From assembly GCF_003076515.1 (NCBI RefSeq), contig NZ_CP022390.1, positions 2,542,001 to 2,606,000 of the forward strand: a stretch of DNA of 64,000 bases. The letters run 5' to 3'. The notes below the pieces were generated by a model. That model was not told the origin of the DNA, made no database searches, and was given only the letters and a program-made list of their open reading frames with translations. How positions within the stretch are numbered: position 1 is the stretch's first letter; the number at the start of each line of letters is the position of its first letter. This document shows, in pieces, positions 45,135-52,893 of the stretch. The translations under genes were made by a program, and so were the position numbers. This stretch comes from Alcaligenes aquatilis. Its GTDB lineage: Bacteria; Pseudomonadota; Gammaproteobacteria; Burkholderiales; Burkholderiaceae_B.

Positions 45135-46001
45135 GTGAGCCAGGCAGATTTTCGTGATGCCAGCGCCCCTGCCACCGTATGGCGGCAGGCGCGTACCCCA
45201 GCGCAAACACAAGCGGACACCCTGCCCCAAGAGGATCAGGATGCGCTGGCGCGCGAACAGGCCGTTGCCCTGGAATTCAACGGCATCAGCCATAGTGCCT
45301 TGTTGTGCAGCCCCAGCGATCTGGAGGATCTGGCTTACGGATTTTCCATGACCGAGGGCATCATCCGTACGGCTGACGATATACGCGGCGTGGATGTGCT
45401 GGAAGGCGAGCGCGGAAGTTTGCTGCAAATCGAAATTGCCAGCGCTTGCCAGCATCAGCTCAAGGCGCGTCGCCGTCAGCTCGCTGGCCGTACGGGCTGT
45501 GGCCTGTGTGGTCTGGAAAGCCTGGACGAGGTACGCCGCCAGCTACCCCGTCTGGACGCCCCTGAGCACAGCCCCGATGCCACCGCCATCTTCCAGGCGC
45601 TGGATGCCTTGCGCTCCAGCCAGCCTTTGCATCGCCTGACAGGGGCTACCCACGCCGCTGCCTGGTGCAATCTGCAAGGCGATATCCTGGCCGTGCGTGA
45701 GGACGTAGGCCGCCACAACGCGCTGGACAAGCTGCTGGGCCACATGCTTCGCAATGATATTGATCCCCGCTCTGGCATGGTGCTGATCTCCAGCCGTGCC
45801 AGCTTCGAGATGGTCCAGAAAGCCGCTGCCATGGGCATCAACTTTGTGGTGGCGGTCTCCGCCCCCACCGCCTATGCCGTGCAGATTGCTGATGAACTGG
45901 GTGTCATGCTGGCCGCCTTTGCCCGTGACCGCAGCTTCACGCTGTACAGCCATCCCCACTACCTGAATTCTGCCGAGTCCCGCTCGGCCACATCACCATG
46001 A
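45135..46001 (+). CDS. fdhD: Sulfur carrier protein FdhD
   Basis: FdhD (288 residues; called FdsC in fds operons) passes sulfur to the molybdenum centre and chaperones the cofactor into the alpha subunit. The conserved CxxC is GRTGCGLCG (Cys122, Cys125), and LRNDIDPRSGMVLISSRAS and GRHNALDKLLG are typical. It starts with GTG at 45135, eight bases after AAGGAG. The stop overlaps fdsD by four bases. Confidence 0.94.
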   Translation: MSQADFRDASAPATVWRQARTPAQTQADTLPQEDQDALAREQAVALEFNGISHSALLCSPSDLEDLAYGFSMTEGIIRTADDIRGVDVLEGERGSLLQIEIASACQHQLKARRRQLAGRTGCGLCGLESLDEVRRQLPRLDAPEHSPDATAIFQALDALRSSQPLHRLTGATHAAAWCNLQGDILAVREDVGRHNALDKLLGHMLRNDIDPRSGMVLISSRASFEMVQKAAAMGINFVVAVSAPTAYAVQIADELGVMLAAFARDRSFTLYSHPHYLNSAESRSATSP

Positions 46002-46249
46002 ATATTGTTCCTTTGATTCCCATGGCCAACCAGATCGGCCAGTTCTTTGAAACCCTGAGCAATCGGGAGCAAGGCCTGCGCGAGATTGCGGAACATATCC
46101 AGAAATTCTGGGACCCGCGCATGCGTCGTTCCCTGCTGGACTTTGTAGAGCAAAATCCCAGCGGCAAAAGCGAAGACGGCGAGCTTTTGCCTATTGTCTT
46201 GCAGGCGGTCGTCGCCCATAAACAGCAGTTGGAGCCACGCAGCTATTAA
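45998..46249 (+). CDS. fdsD: Formate dehydrogenase delta subunit
   Basis: An 83-residue soluble protein starting MNIVPLIPMANQIGQFFETL and containing KFWDPRMRRSLLDFV, the pattern of FdsD-type accessory subunits. Its ATG overlaps the fdhD stop, and it is the last gene of fdsG-fdsB-fdsA-fdhD-fdsD before a terminator. Confidence 0.9.
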   Translation: MNIVPLIPMANQIGQFFETLSNREQGLREIAEHIQKFWDPRMRRSLLDFVEQNPSGKSEDGELLPIVLQAVVAHKQQLEPRSY

Positions 46250-46353
46250 AGTGGGCGGCTCTGGCGTTCCTGAAGATCGGCCACCGCGAACAGCACGCCT
46301 CAAGAGCCAACGAACCCAGTTACGGTCAGCCACTGCCAGACTCACCGCAGACA

Positions 46354-46382
46354 CAAAAAAACCCGCCTAAGCGGGTTTTTTC
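46354..46382. terminator. Terminator between fdsD and uspA
   Basis: AAACCCGC and GCGGGTTT form a stem with a CTAA loop, an A-run before and a T-run after, so it can serve both convergent units. Confidence 0.9.
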
Positions 46383-46400
46383 TTTGGGCTAAAACACGAA

Positions 46401-46862
46401 TTAATCGTGCTCTTTAACGCGATACACCAGCACCGTGTTCTTGGCCATATTCAGCACTTTGATGGTTACGCTACCCAACAACAGGCGGGACAGACCACTA
46501 CGGCCATGACTACCGATAAAGATCAGATCGCAGCCTTCTTGCTCGGCAACCTGCACAATACCATCGGCCACGTTAAAGTTGGACACGGATTTACCGGTTG
46601 CCTTCACACCGGCAGTTTCGGCACGGTCCAGAATCTGTTGCAGGTATTTCTGCGACTGTTCTTTGGCGGTCTTGTCGTAGTCTTCGTCGGTAATGGCATA
46701 GGCAGCAGCCATACCATCAAAACCAACGGTGGCCGCAAAAGGCTGCGTCACGTGCAAAGCCAGAACCTCGGCACCCATTTGACGGGCAAAGGTCACGCCT
46801 TTATTGGCAGCTTGGGAAGAGAGCTCGGAACCGTCAGTTGGAATCAGAATTTTCTTGAACAT
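46401..46862 (-). CDS. Universal stress protein UspA family
   Basis: A 153-residue single-domain Usp of the nucleotide-binding subgroup: FKKILIPTDGSELS at the N-terminus and GSHGRSGLSRLLLGSVT, which fits the ATP-binding G-x2-G-x9-G-S/T pattern. ATG 46862 has AAGGGG upstream; the frame is open to 46913. Likely a stress or survival protein; no specific role can be assigned. Confidence 0.9.
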   Translation of the reverse strand: MFKKILIPTDGSELSSQAANKGVTFARQMGAEVLALHVTQPFAATVGFDGMAAAYAITDEDYDKTAKEQSQKYLQQILDRAETAGVKATGKSVSNFNVADGIVQVAEQEGCDLIFIGSHGRSGLSRLLLGSVTIKVLNMAKNTVLVYRVKEHD

Positions 46863-46949
46863 GGCATAACCCCTTTGAATGGAGACAGATAGCTTACCGC
46901 TGCATACCGACACAGGACAAGCTGGTATAGACCTGAACCTTGAGCCAGG

Positions 46950-47291
46950 TCAGGATTCGTTCAATGCACGGAACAATACGGCACAGCGAGTACCTGTGCG
47001 GCAATAGGCCAAAGTCGGGCCTGGCAAAACCTCAAGCAACTGACCAAAACGGGCAACATCAGCAGCGCTAATAGCGCTACCCACAACCGGCTGATACTCC
47101 ACCTGCAAGCCTGCTGCCTGGGCCGCCTTCATGACGTCTGCCGACAAAGGCTGGTCGGGACCGCCTTCCAGATCGGGACGATTGATGATGACACTTTTAA
47201 AACCAGCATCGGCCACGGCTTGCATGTCCTCTCCCGATAACTGCGGCGCGACGGCCAATTGCTCGGTCAAAAACTGATGGGGGAAGGACAT
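46950..47291 (-). CDS. DUF442 / TIGR01244-family sulfurtransferase-phosphatase-like protein
   Basis: A 113-residue protein of the tyrosine-phosphatase-like fold. The loop YCRTGTRC resembles the CX5R active site (HC..G..R type), and FLTEQLAVAPQLSGEDMQ with VIINRPDLEGGPDQP fits the Blh N-terminal family. ATG 47291 was chosen because AGGAG lies seven bases upstream; the frame is open to 47390. Confidence 0.8.
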   Translation of the reverse strand: MSFPHQFLTEQLAVAPQLSGEDMQAVADAGFKSVIINRPDLEGGPDQPLSADVMKAAQAAGLQVEYQPVVGSAISAADVARFGQLLEVLPGPTLAYCRTGTRCAVLFRALNES

Positions 47292-47551
47292 AAAAACTCC
47301 TGAAATCGGAATAAGCAAAAAGCACTGAAAGGAAAAATAGTATGTTCCCCCCCGAGAGTACGCAAGCCCCTTTCTCCCTGGCCTTGCCACAATTCAATTA
47401 CGCCGGCACCTTAGTAATCCATCACGCCGCGCTCGACGATAGGGCAACGGCGCAATCCATCTTTGCCTATCATGTGCTGCACAGCACAGCGACCTGTACG
47501 CCAAGCCCGTCGAATGAACAGGAAATGCGTACACGTCTTACACACGCCCAC

Positions 47552-47599
47552 CAGCCTGTGCATTGCCTGGGAACGGGTACTCAGGCAATACGCAGGCTG
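47552..47599. repeat. Long hairpin overlapping the end of the ChbG-like gene
   Basis: The 18-base arms CAGCCTGTGCATTGCCTG (47552-47569) and CAGGCAATACGCAGGCTG (47582-47599) match at 16 of 18 positions with a 12-base loop. The right arm lies within the final codons of the minus-strand gene. No T-run is present on either side, so it is not a standard terminator. The rest of 47292-47551 shows no feature. Confidence 0.55.
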
Positions 47600-48384
47600 T
47601 ATTGATCCAGCCATTGCTGCATTTGAGCTCCTGCCAGCACCTCGTACTCCGCCAAACGTTGCCCCCCTACAGGATCATCCTGCACACTGCGCAAGGATGG
47701 ATGGCACATCATACTGTCACCATGCTGCATCACCGCCAGCCAGGCCTGGACCAAGGCGCCATAGCGCTCCTTGCCCCCCTGAAAGTCGTACACGCCGGTA
47801 AAACCGGTATTCAAGGTAACGCCCTTGGCCCTGGCCAGACGCAGCAAGTCCTTGGACCCTAGCCCGGCGATAATCTGCGCCTTGAATCTATCTTTAAACG
47901 CAAAACCCGTGGCCAGACGCTCGGCGCCGGTATAGCGCAGCCAGGGCATGGAAGCGGCATAACGGCGCTCCATTTCAGCCAGCAAGGCCTCGCGTATCAT
48001 GGGCAGTTGATGCACGTGCTGATGCCCATCTATATAGTCCGGCCCCTGCCCCATCACCTCCTCAAAACGATCCAGTTGGTGGGCCACGCTGTCCTTGACC
48101 TTCTGACTGTCCAGACGATGCAACAGGCTACGAATAATCACCTGCTTGAGCGGCATGGCATACACGCCCTTCTGGGAGGCAAACTCGGTAAAATTCAGGT
48201 GCAAACCTTTTTGCAGCGTGCTCTGGCGCAGTGCCGGTGCGTTTTGCACAAAGCTGTCCCCATCGACCAGACAGGATGTTCCTGTCAGGCGTCGGGCCTG
48301 GGCCAATGTCAGTATGGCCTCGTCCACGGCAGGGGCCATCCCAAAATCATCCGCGCATATACTGATCTGCCTATCCTTGGCCAC
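47581..48384 (-). CDS. ChbG/HpnK-family carbohydrate deacetylase
   Basis: A 267-residue YdjC-fold deacetylase. The metal site residues appear in SICADDFGMAPAVD, GLHLNFTE and YIDGHQHVHQLP. The best start is GTG at 48384, which has GGAG six bases upstream; the frame reaches a TTG at 48411, with no ribosome site, that would overlap the divergent GtrA start. Family members remove acetyl groups from sugars such as chitobiose or hopanoid-linked glucosamine. Next to GtrA, an ArnT-like transferase and a GT2, a role on a polyprenyl-linked or envelope sugar is likely. Confidence 0.85.
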   Translation of the reverse strand: MAKDRQISICADDFGMAPAVDEAILTLAQARRLTGTSCLVDGDSFVQNAPALRQSTLQKGLHLNFTEFASQKGVYAMPLKQVIIRSLLHRLDSQKVKDSVAHQLDRFEEVMGQGPDYIDGHQHVHQLPMIREALLAEMERRYAASMPWLRYTGAERLATGFAFKDRFKAQIIAGLGSKDLLRLARAKGVTLNTGFTGVYDFQGGKERYGALVQAWLAVMQHGDSMMCHPSLRSVQDDPVGGQRLAEYEVLAGAQMQQWLDQYSLRIA

Positions 48385-48399
48385 TGCTCGCTCCGCTTT

Positions 48400-48777
48400 A
48401 TGTCTCGTCAAATCATTCTGTTCATTCTAGTCGGCACCTTGGCCGCCTTCACACACTGGGGCATTGTAATCGCCCTGGTGCAAACGCTCAGTCTATCTCC
48501 CTTGCTGGCTAATCTTTTTGGCTGGCTGATTGCATTTCTGGTGTCTTTTGGCGGCCATTACTGGCTGACGTTCCGTTCCCAGAATGCCCGTTTTTTGCCG
48601 GCTCTGATGCGTTTTTTTCTGGTGTCTGCCGCTGGCTTCGCGGTGAACGAGGCCAGCTATGCGTTTTTGCTGAATCACTCCGGCCTGCGCTATGACGTGC
48701 TGCTGGGCCTGATTCTTATCGGCCTGGCTGTGCTGACGTTTCTGGCTGGGCGGCTTTGGGCGTTTCGCCGCACATAA
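48400..48777 (+). CDS. GtrA-family membrane protein
   Basis: A 125-residue protein with four membrane helices, beginning MSRQIILFILVGTLAAFTHW and containing WLIAFLVSFGGHYWLTFRSQ, both typical of GtrA proteins thought to flip polyprenyl-phosphate sugars. The ATG at 48400 is chosen because the longer open frame would run through the opposite-strand gene. It starts only 15 bases from the divergent ChbG-like start and its 3' end overlaps the ArnT-like gene by 62 bases. Confidence 0.85.
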   Translation: MSRQIILFILVGTLAAFTHWGIVIALVQTLSLSPLLANLFGWLIAFLVSFGGHYWLTFRSQNARFLPALMRFFLVSAAGFAVNEASYAFLLNHSGLRYDVLLGLILIGLAVLTFLAGRLWAFRRT

Positions 48778-50386
48778 GCGCAAACTCATCATGATCAAAA
48801 CGCCACAGCGCGATGCGCTGATCGTCATACAGGCGCTGGGCATAGTTGAGCACCTGACTTTGACGCACGGCATCTGGCGAGCCAATCAGCCAAACTACAG
48901 CCTTGCTGTCCCGGCATAGCTGCTGATGCAAGGTTTCCCGGTCTATCAAGGTCATCGCCCCACGCTGCGGCTCAAAACGGGCGGCTTCCAGCAACTCTTT
49001 ACGCCAGCTATCGGTGCGCATGATCTCCGGATCATCCCAGCGTTCCATGACGCTGATGTTCTGCAGACCTGGAACGTAGAAGCCCAGATCGTAGCGGTAG
49101 GTATTCAGAAAAACGACCCGGTCGCCCTGTCGATATTCACTCGCCAGCACGCGCCCCAGGGCCTGACTATTAGCCTGTGGTCGCAATATCATCGCGCCCA
49201 CCGCAACCGCACAAATAGCAACACAAACACCCAGGCTCCAGACCGCAAAGCGCTCTACCTTTGCTGCCCCATCCCGCTGGCTACGACGAATCACTCCATC
49301 GGCCAGGAAAAAAGCCCAGGGGCCAATCGCAGGCAAGACATAACCCACCAGCTTGGACGTAGGGATGGAAAAGAAAACCAGCACGGTCAGCAAGGCAGAC
49401 AGCATCAAGCCCCGTACCGGCCCCAAACCATCTGGACTATTAACAGAGCCACGAAGGCGCTTGAATAAAAATGGCGTCCAGCCCAAGGTGGCGACAGGCA
49501 TCAGGGCAAAGTAGAACCAGAAAGGCTGAGGGTTGTTGAAACCCGTTTCCAGAAAGCGCTGAAAGTGCTGATAGACGATGTAATAGTCAAAAAAACCGGG
49601 GTAACGTGCCTGCATGAGCCACATCCAGGGCGTGGCGACCAGCAACAAGACTCCCAGGCCGGTCAAAGAAAACAGACGCAGCAAGGTACGCCACTGTCCT
49701 CGACCCAACAGCCAGAACACCAAGATACCGCCGGGGATCAAAATCCCGATCAAGCCTTTTGCCAGGAAGGCCAAACCTGCGGTGGCATACAGCCCCATCA
49801 AGGCCCACCGATAGGGACGCCCCTGCTCCATCTGCAAGGCAGCATGGCCGCCCAATAGCACACAGCTACTGATCAAGGCAGCAACCGTCATGTCCAGATT
49901 GGCGTAATGGGAGGCTCCAAACAGCAATGGGCTGCTGACCAGAATCAGAGCCGTCCAGCCCGCATGTTGCTGGCTAGCATGGCGCTTCAGAAAGGCATGC
50001 ATACCAGCAATCAACAAGGCCGCCATCAAGGCAGGCACCAGACGCGCACCCACAAAATTCACGCCCAGCACTTTCAGGCTCAGCGAAGTGAGCCAGTAAT
50101 GCAGAGGGGGTTTATGGAAAAACGGCAAGCCGTCCAAACGCGGCACCAGATAATCACCGGATTCCAACATGGACAGAGCCACACCGACATAGCGCCCTTC
50201 GTCCGGAATCAGCAGGGGATAGACACCTAGGGTCAGCGCAAACCACAGCAGCGCCAGCAGACCCACAGCCAGGCTAGAGAGGGTGCCCAGGTTTCGTACG
50301 CCTTGCCCCAGCCAGTAGGCTGGGCCACGCGCGCGCCCAAGAGGCAAGGTTACGCCAGAAGGGGGAAAAGAATTCTCGATACTCAT
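48716..50386 (-). CDS. ArnT-like polyprenyl-sugar glycosyltransferase (GT83/PMT family)
   Basis: A 556-residue multi-span protein. The motif IPDEGRYVGVALSMLESGD (the acidic loop that binds metal and lipid donor) and LPFFHKPPLHYWLTSLSL are typical of ArnT; about a dozen helices follow and a soluble C-terminal domain starts near residue 410. ArnT transfers aminoarabinose to lipid A, giving polymyxin resistance. With no arn sugar-synthesis genes here, the sugar is unknown. ATG 50386 is chosen; a TTG at 50404 is an alternative and neither has a good ribosome site. Confidence 0.87.
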   Translation of the reverse strand: MSIENSFPPSGVTLPLGRARGPAYWLGQGVRNLGTLSSLAVGLLALLWFALTLGVYPLLIPDEGRYVGVALSMLESGDYLVPRLDGLPFFHKPPLHYWLTSLSLKVLGVNFVGARLVPALMAALLIAGMHAFLKRHASQQHAGWTALILVSSPLLFGASHYANLDMTVAALISSCVLLGGHAALQMEQGRPYRWALMGLYATAGLAFLAKGLIGILIPGGILVFWLLGRGQWRTLLRLFSLTGLGVLLLVATPWMWLMQARYPGFFDYYIVYQHFQRFLETGFNNPQPFWFYFALMPVATLGWTPFLFKRLRGSVNSPDGLGPVRGLMLSALLTVLVFFSIPTSKLVGYVLPAIGPWAFFLADGVIRRSQRDGAAKVERFAVWSLGVCVAICAVAVGAMILRPQANSQALGRVLASEYRQGDRVVFLNTYRYDLGFYVPGLQNISVMERWDDPEIMRTDSWRKELLEAARFEPQRGAMTLIDRETLHQQLCRDSKAVVWLIGSPDAVRQSQVLNYAQRLYDDQRIALWRFDHDEFALMCGETPKAAQPETSAQPGR

Positions 50387-50503
50387 CGACTGTCGCCAAA
50401 CCAAAAGGGTTAGGCAGCCACCTTCGTGGCTGTCAAAACAATTCAGAATATCGATGTAGCGTCCAATGACACTTGAAAGCAGAACGGCAATTAAACGACT
50501 GGA

Positions 50504-51523
50504 TCAGTCCTGTTGCCGAGCCTGACTTTGGGTGCTGCCTTGATCCTGACTGTGAGCGGGTTCCTGATCCGGAGCCAAGCCTTGCCCCCGGCGACGATGC
50601 ACCAAATACAAAGGTCGGTTCTTGACCTCGGCAAAGATGCTGGCGACATACTCACCTACCACGCCCAGCGAGAGCATATTCACACCCGCAAAGAACAGCA
50701 CTACGGTGATCAAGGTGGTCCAGCCCCGTACGGCGTCTCCATAAATCAAATGCTTGAAAATAATGAACAAACCGTAGCTGAAAGACAGCATCGCCAGCAC
50801 CGCACCCAACAAACTCAACAAACGTAGCGGCCAGGTGGTAAATGCCGTCAAACCATCCACTGCAAAGCGTAGTAGTTTGGCGGGGCGGAATCGACTGACC
50901 CCATACAAACGCTCGGCGGGGGAGTAGTAAATAGGCTCGGACGGAAAACCCACCCAGGCAAACAAGCCTTTCATGAAACGACTGCGCTCGGGCAAGGCCA
51001 TCAGGGCATCGACCACACAACGATCCATCAAGCGAAAATCGCCCGCATCACGAGGTACGCGTAGGCCATTGGATGTACGCATCAACTTGTAGAACACACT
51101 GGTGCCCACACGCTTTAGCCAAACTTCGTCCTCGCGGGTTTCCCGTACGGCATAGACCATTTCCAGCCCGGTAGACCAACGCTCCAGCATGGTTTCAATC
51201 AAGGCAGGAGGATGCTGCAAATCCGCATCCATACACACGACCACCTGCCCGCGACTGGCCTCCAATCCTGCCGTCAACGCCGCTTCTTTACCGAAGTTGC
51301 GTGATAACTGCAGATAAACCAATTGGGGGTAAGTTTGACGCAATTGCTCTATGACCAAAGGCGTTGCGTCAGTGCTGCCATCGTCAACGAAAATGATTTC
51401 AAAAGCCGGAACCAGTTCACGCAACGTTGCCACCAGAACGGGCAACAGTGCGGGCAAGTTTTCTGCTTCATTCAAACCCGGGATAACGCAAGAAAGTGTC
51501 TGCGCCTGTCTCTTTGTAATCAT
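50504..51523 (-). CDS. Polyprenyl-phosphate glycosyltransferase (GT2, DPM1/ArnC/GtrB-like)
   Basis: A 339-residue GT2 enzyme: GLNEAENLPALLPVL, FVDDGSTDATP and VCMDADLQHPP (the DxD metal site) in the N-terminal domain, then two C-terminal helices (about 230-300) as in GtrB and ArnC. It probably loads a sugar onto undecaprenyl phosphate for the adjacent ArnT-like enzyme and GtrA. The C-terminal tail is Gln/Ser rich. AGGA before ATG 51523 sets the start; the frame is open to 51550. Confidence 0.9.
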   Translation of the reverse strand: MITKRQAQTLSCVIPGLNEAENLPALLPVLVATLRELVPAFEIIFVDDGSTDATPLVIEQLRQTYPQLVYLQLSRNFGKEAALTAGLEASRGQVVVCMDADLQHPPALIETMLERWSTGLEMVYAVRETREDEVWLKRVGTSVFYKLMRTSNGLRVPRDAGDFRLMDRCVVDALMALPERSRFMKGLFAWVGFPSEPIYYSPAERLYGVSRFRPAKLLRFAVDGLTAFTTWPLRLLSLLGAVLAMLSFSYGLFIIFKHLIYGDAVRGWTTLITVVLFFAGVNMLSLGVVGEYVASIFAEVKNRPLYLVHRRRGQGLAPDQEPAHSQDQGSTQSQARQQD

Positions 51524-51550
51524 TATTCCTTGAGCACCATGCTGTAACAA

Positions 51551-51805
51551 AATTGAGGGCTAGCCAACAAAAAGTAATCGTAGCCTGCCAGCCCGACTCG
51601 TGCAATTTACCCTATGCGCTACTTGCCTTAGCAAAAAAACGCCGCTCAAGATCATCAAGTCCTCTAAAAACCACCTTTCAAGGAAAAAACACCTGAAACA
51701 CAACATCCATACTCTGAAACTTGGACTCAGTGTAGGAAGGAAGGCGTTGAATCTGCGTGAAATCCGACGTGAACATATCCCGCACCCGAGCGTTTTCTTT
51801 CCGGC
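51551..51805. other. Gene-free stretch before the NO module
   Basis: About 255 bases lying upstream of both flanking genes (GT2 on minus, haemoglobin on plus). I see no supportable gene, RNA or repeat before the promoter at 51806. Confidence 0.5.
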
Positions 51806-51852
51806 TTGACCCCGGTGAGCCCTACCAATAAGATAGATAAAATATATATCTT
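51806..51852 (+). promoter_or_regulatory. NsrR-type operator overlapping the promoter of the haemoglobin-nsrR unit
   Basis: TTGACC (51806-51811) and TAAGAT (51829-51834), 17 bases apart, make a good sigma-70 promoter. Over the -10 and start lies a 23-bp 11-1-11 dyad, AAGATAGATAA (51830-51840) and ATATATATCTT (51842-51852), matching at 9 of 11 positions in inverted orientation, which has the layout of proteobacterial NsrR sites (AAGATG-like half sites). Since an NsrR-like gene is in the same unit, NO-relieved autorepression is the simplest reading. Confidence 0.75.
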
Positions 51853-51867
51853 TAAATTAAAAATATT

Positions 51868-52272
51868 ATGACTCTCAACGCTTTGTGTACCCGCCAGGAA
51901 ATTCATGACCTGGTCTGGGACTTTTACGATCGCATCCGCATGGACGAAGTCCTTGGCCCGATTTTCTCCGAGCGCATTAAGGATTGGGATACACACCTGG
52001 GTGTAATGGAAGAGTTCTGGTCGTCCCTGCTGCTCAAGACCGATGGCTTCAATGGCAACCCCATGGCCAAGCACTTGTCGCTCCAGCACATTCAGGCCAG
52101 CCACTTTGAACAATGGCTGCGTCTGTTCAAGGAAACCTGTCAGGAACGCGAAAATCAGGCTATGGCCAAGCTGGCGCTGGAGTACGCACAGCGTATCGCC
52201 CGTAGCTTCTGGTTTGGCTACCAATTCCAGCACAACCCCACCAAAGTAGCCAGCGAACTGCAACTGCCCTGA
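51868..52272 (+). CDS. Group III truncated haemoglobin
   Basis: A 134-residue 2-on-2 globin of the Ctb type. LVWDFYDRIRMDEVLGPIF is the A-B region; HIQASHFEQWLRLFKETC contains the likely proximal histidine with the HF..WL..F pattern; the C-terminal helix AQRIARSFWFGYQF is typical. Group III globins bind oxygen or NO, and Campylobacter Ctb is NO-induced. It has no clear Shine-Dalgarno; the likely transcript start leaves about 27 bases of leader. It begins 16 bases after the NsrR-type operator and is followed two bases later by nsrR. Confidence 0.9.
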   Translation: MTLNALCTRQEIHDLVWDFYDRIRMDEVLGPIFSERIKDWDTHLGVMEEFWSSLLLKTDGFNGNPMAKHLSLQHIQASHFEQWLRLFKETCQERENQAMAKLALEYAQRIARSFWFGYQFQHNPTKVASELQLP

Positions 52273-52274
52273 TC

Positions 52275-52727
52275 ATGCGCCTGACCAACCTTACCGACTA
52301 CGCTCTGCGTCAATTGATGTATCTGGGCCAGAACGAAGACAGGCTTTGCACCATCGCGGAAATTGCCCAGTACCACCAGATTTCCCAAGCCCACCTGATG
52401 AAAGTCACCCACCTGCTGTCCAAAGGCGGCTGGATTCAGACGCAGCGCGGGAAAAATGGCGGGATGCGGCTGGCGCGTGCTCCTGAAGATATCAATCTGG
52501 GCGAGCTGGTGCGCTATACAGAAACCGATCTGGCCGTGGTGGAGTGCTTGGGCAGTGGCACCCATTGCATCCTGAGCGGTCGCTGCAATCTAAGCAATAT
52601 CCTTAAACAGGCACTGGTCCAGTTCCTGAGTTATCTGGACAACTACACGTTGCGCGACATTATTGTTCCCGGCAGCAGCCCGGAACAGACCATTTCCTGG
52701 CCCACCAAGTCGATGCACTCCGCCTGA
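52275..52727 (+). CDS. nsrR: NsrR-like Rrf2-family nitric oxide sensor
   Basis: A 150-residue Rrf2 regulator: MRLTNLTDYALRQLMYLG and VTHLLSKGGWIQTQRGKNGG form the winged helix, and three cysteines, Cys91, Cys98 and Cys104, fit the NsrR iron-sulfur cluster pattern (C-x6-C-x5-C here). NsrR represses NO-response genes until its cluster is nitrosylated. It sits in the same unit as the haemoglobin behind an NsrR-type site. The 15-bp tandem repeat starts at its stop codon. Confidence 0.9.
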   Translation: MRLTNLTDYALRQLMYLGQNEDRLCTIAEIAQYHQISQAHLMKVTHLLSKGGWIQTQRGKNGGMRLARAPEDINLGELVRYTETDLAVVECLGSGTHCILSGRCNLSNILKQALVQFLSYLDNYTLRDIIVPGSSPEQTISWPTKSMHSA

Positions 52728-52842
52728 TAGCAAACGGACGGATAGCAAACGGACGGATAGCAAACGGACGGATAGCAAACGGACGGATAGCAAACGGACG
52801 GATAGCAAACGGACGGATAGCAAACGGACGGATAGCAAACGG
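52726..52842. repeat. 15-bp tandem repeat, 7.8 copies
   Basis: The unit GATAGCAAACGGACG is repeated exactly seven times (52726-52830), with a partial eighth copy (GATAGCAAACGG, 52831-52842) merging into a hairpin arm. The first copy overlaps the nsrR stop (TGA then TAG). It lies between convergent nsrR and serA. It looks like a variable-number repeat; the unit of 15 is a multiple of 3 but no frame continues a gene across it. Confidence 0.95.
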
Positions 52843-52872
52843 CCCCGGATTTCAAAGAATCCGGGGCCGTTT
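52837..52872. terminator. Hairpin between nsrR repeat and serA
   Basis: AAACGGCCCCGGATT (52837-52851) and AATCCGGGGCCGTTT (52858-52872) are a perfect 15-bp inverted repeat with a 6-base loop. The T-tail is short (three). Located between two convergent genes, it is probably a bidirectional terminator or attenuator of readthrough. Confidence 0.7.
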
Positions 52873-52893
52873 GTCGACGGTCTGACTCAGGCC

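Noticed and set aside
40728..45210. Very long minus-strand open frames (up to 595 residues) opposite fdsB and fdsA
   Set aside because: They lie wholly opposite well-supported iron-sulfur subunits and have antisense-type composition.
52726..52842. CRISPR array
   Set aside because: The 15-bp units are back to back with no spacers, so it is a simple tandem repeat.
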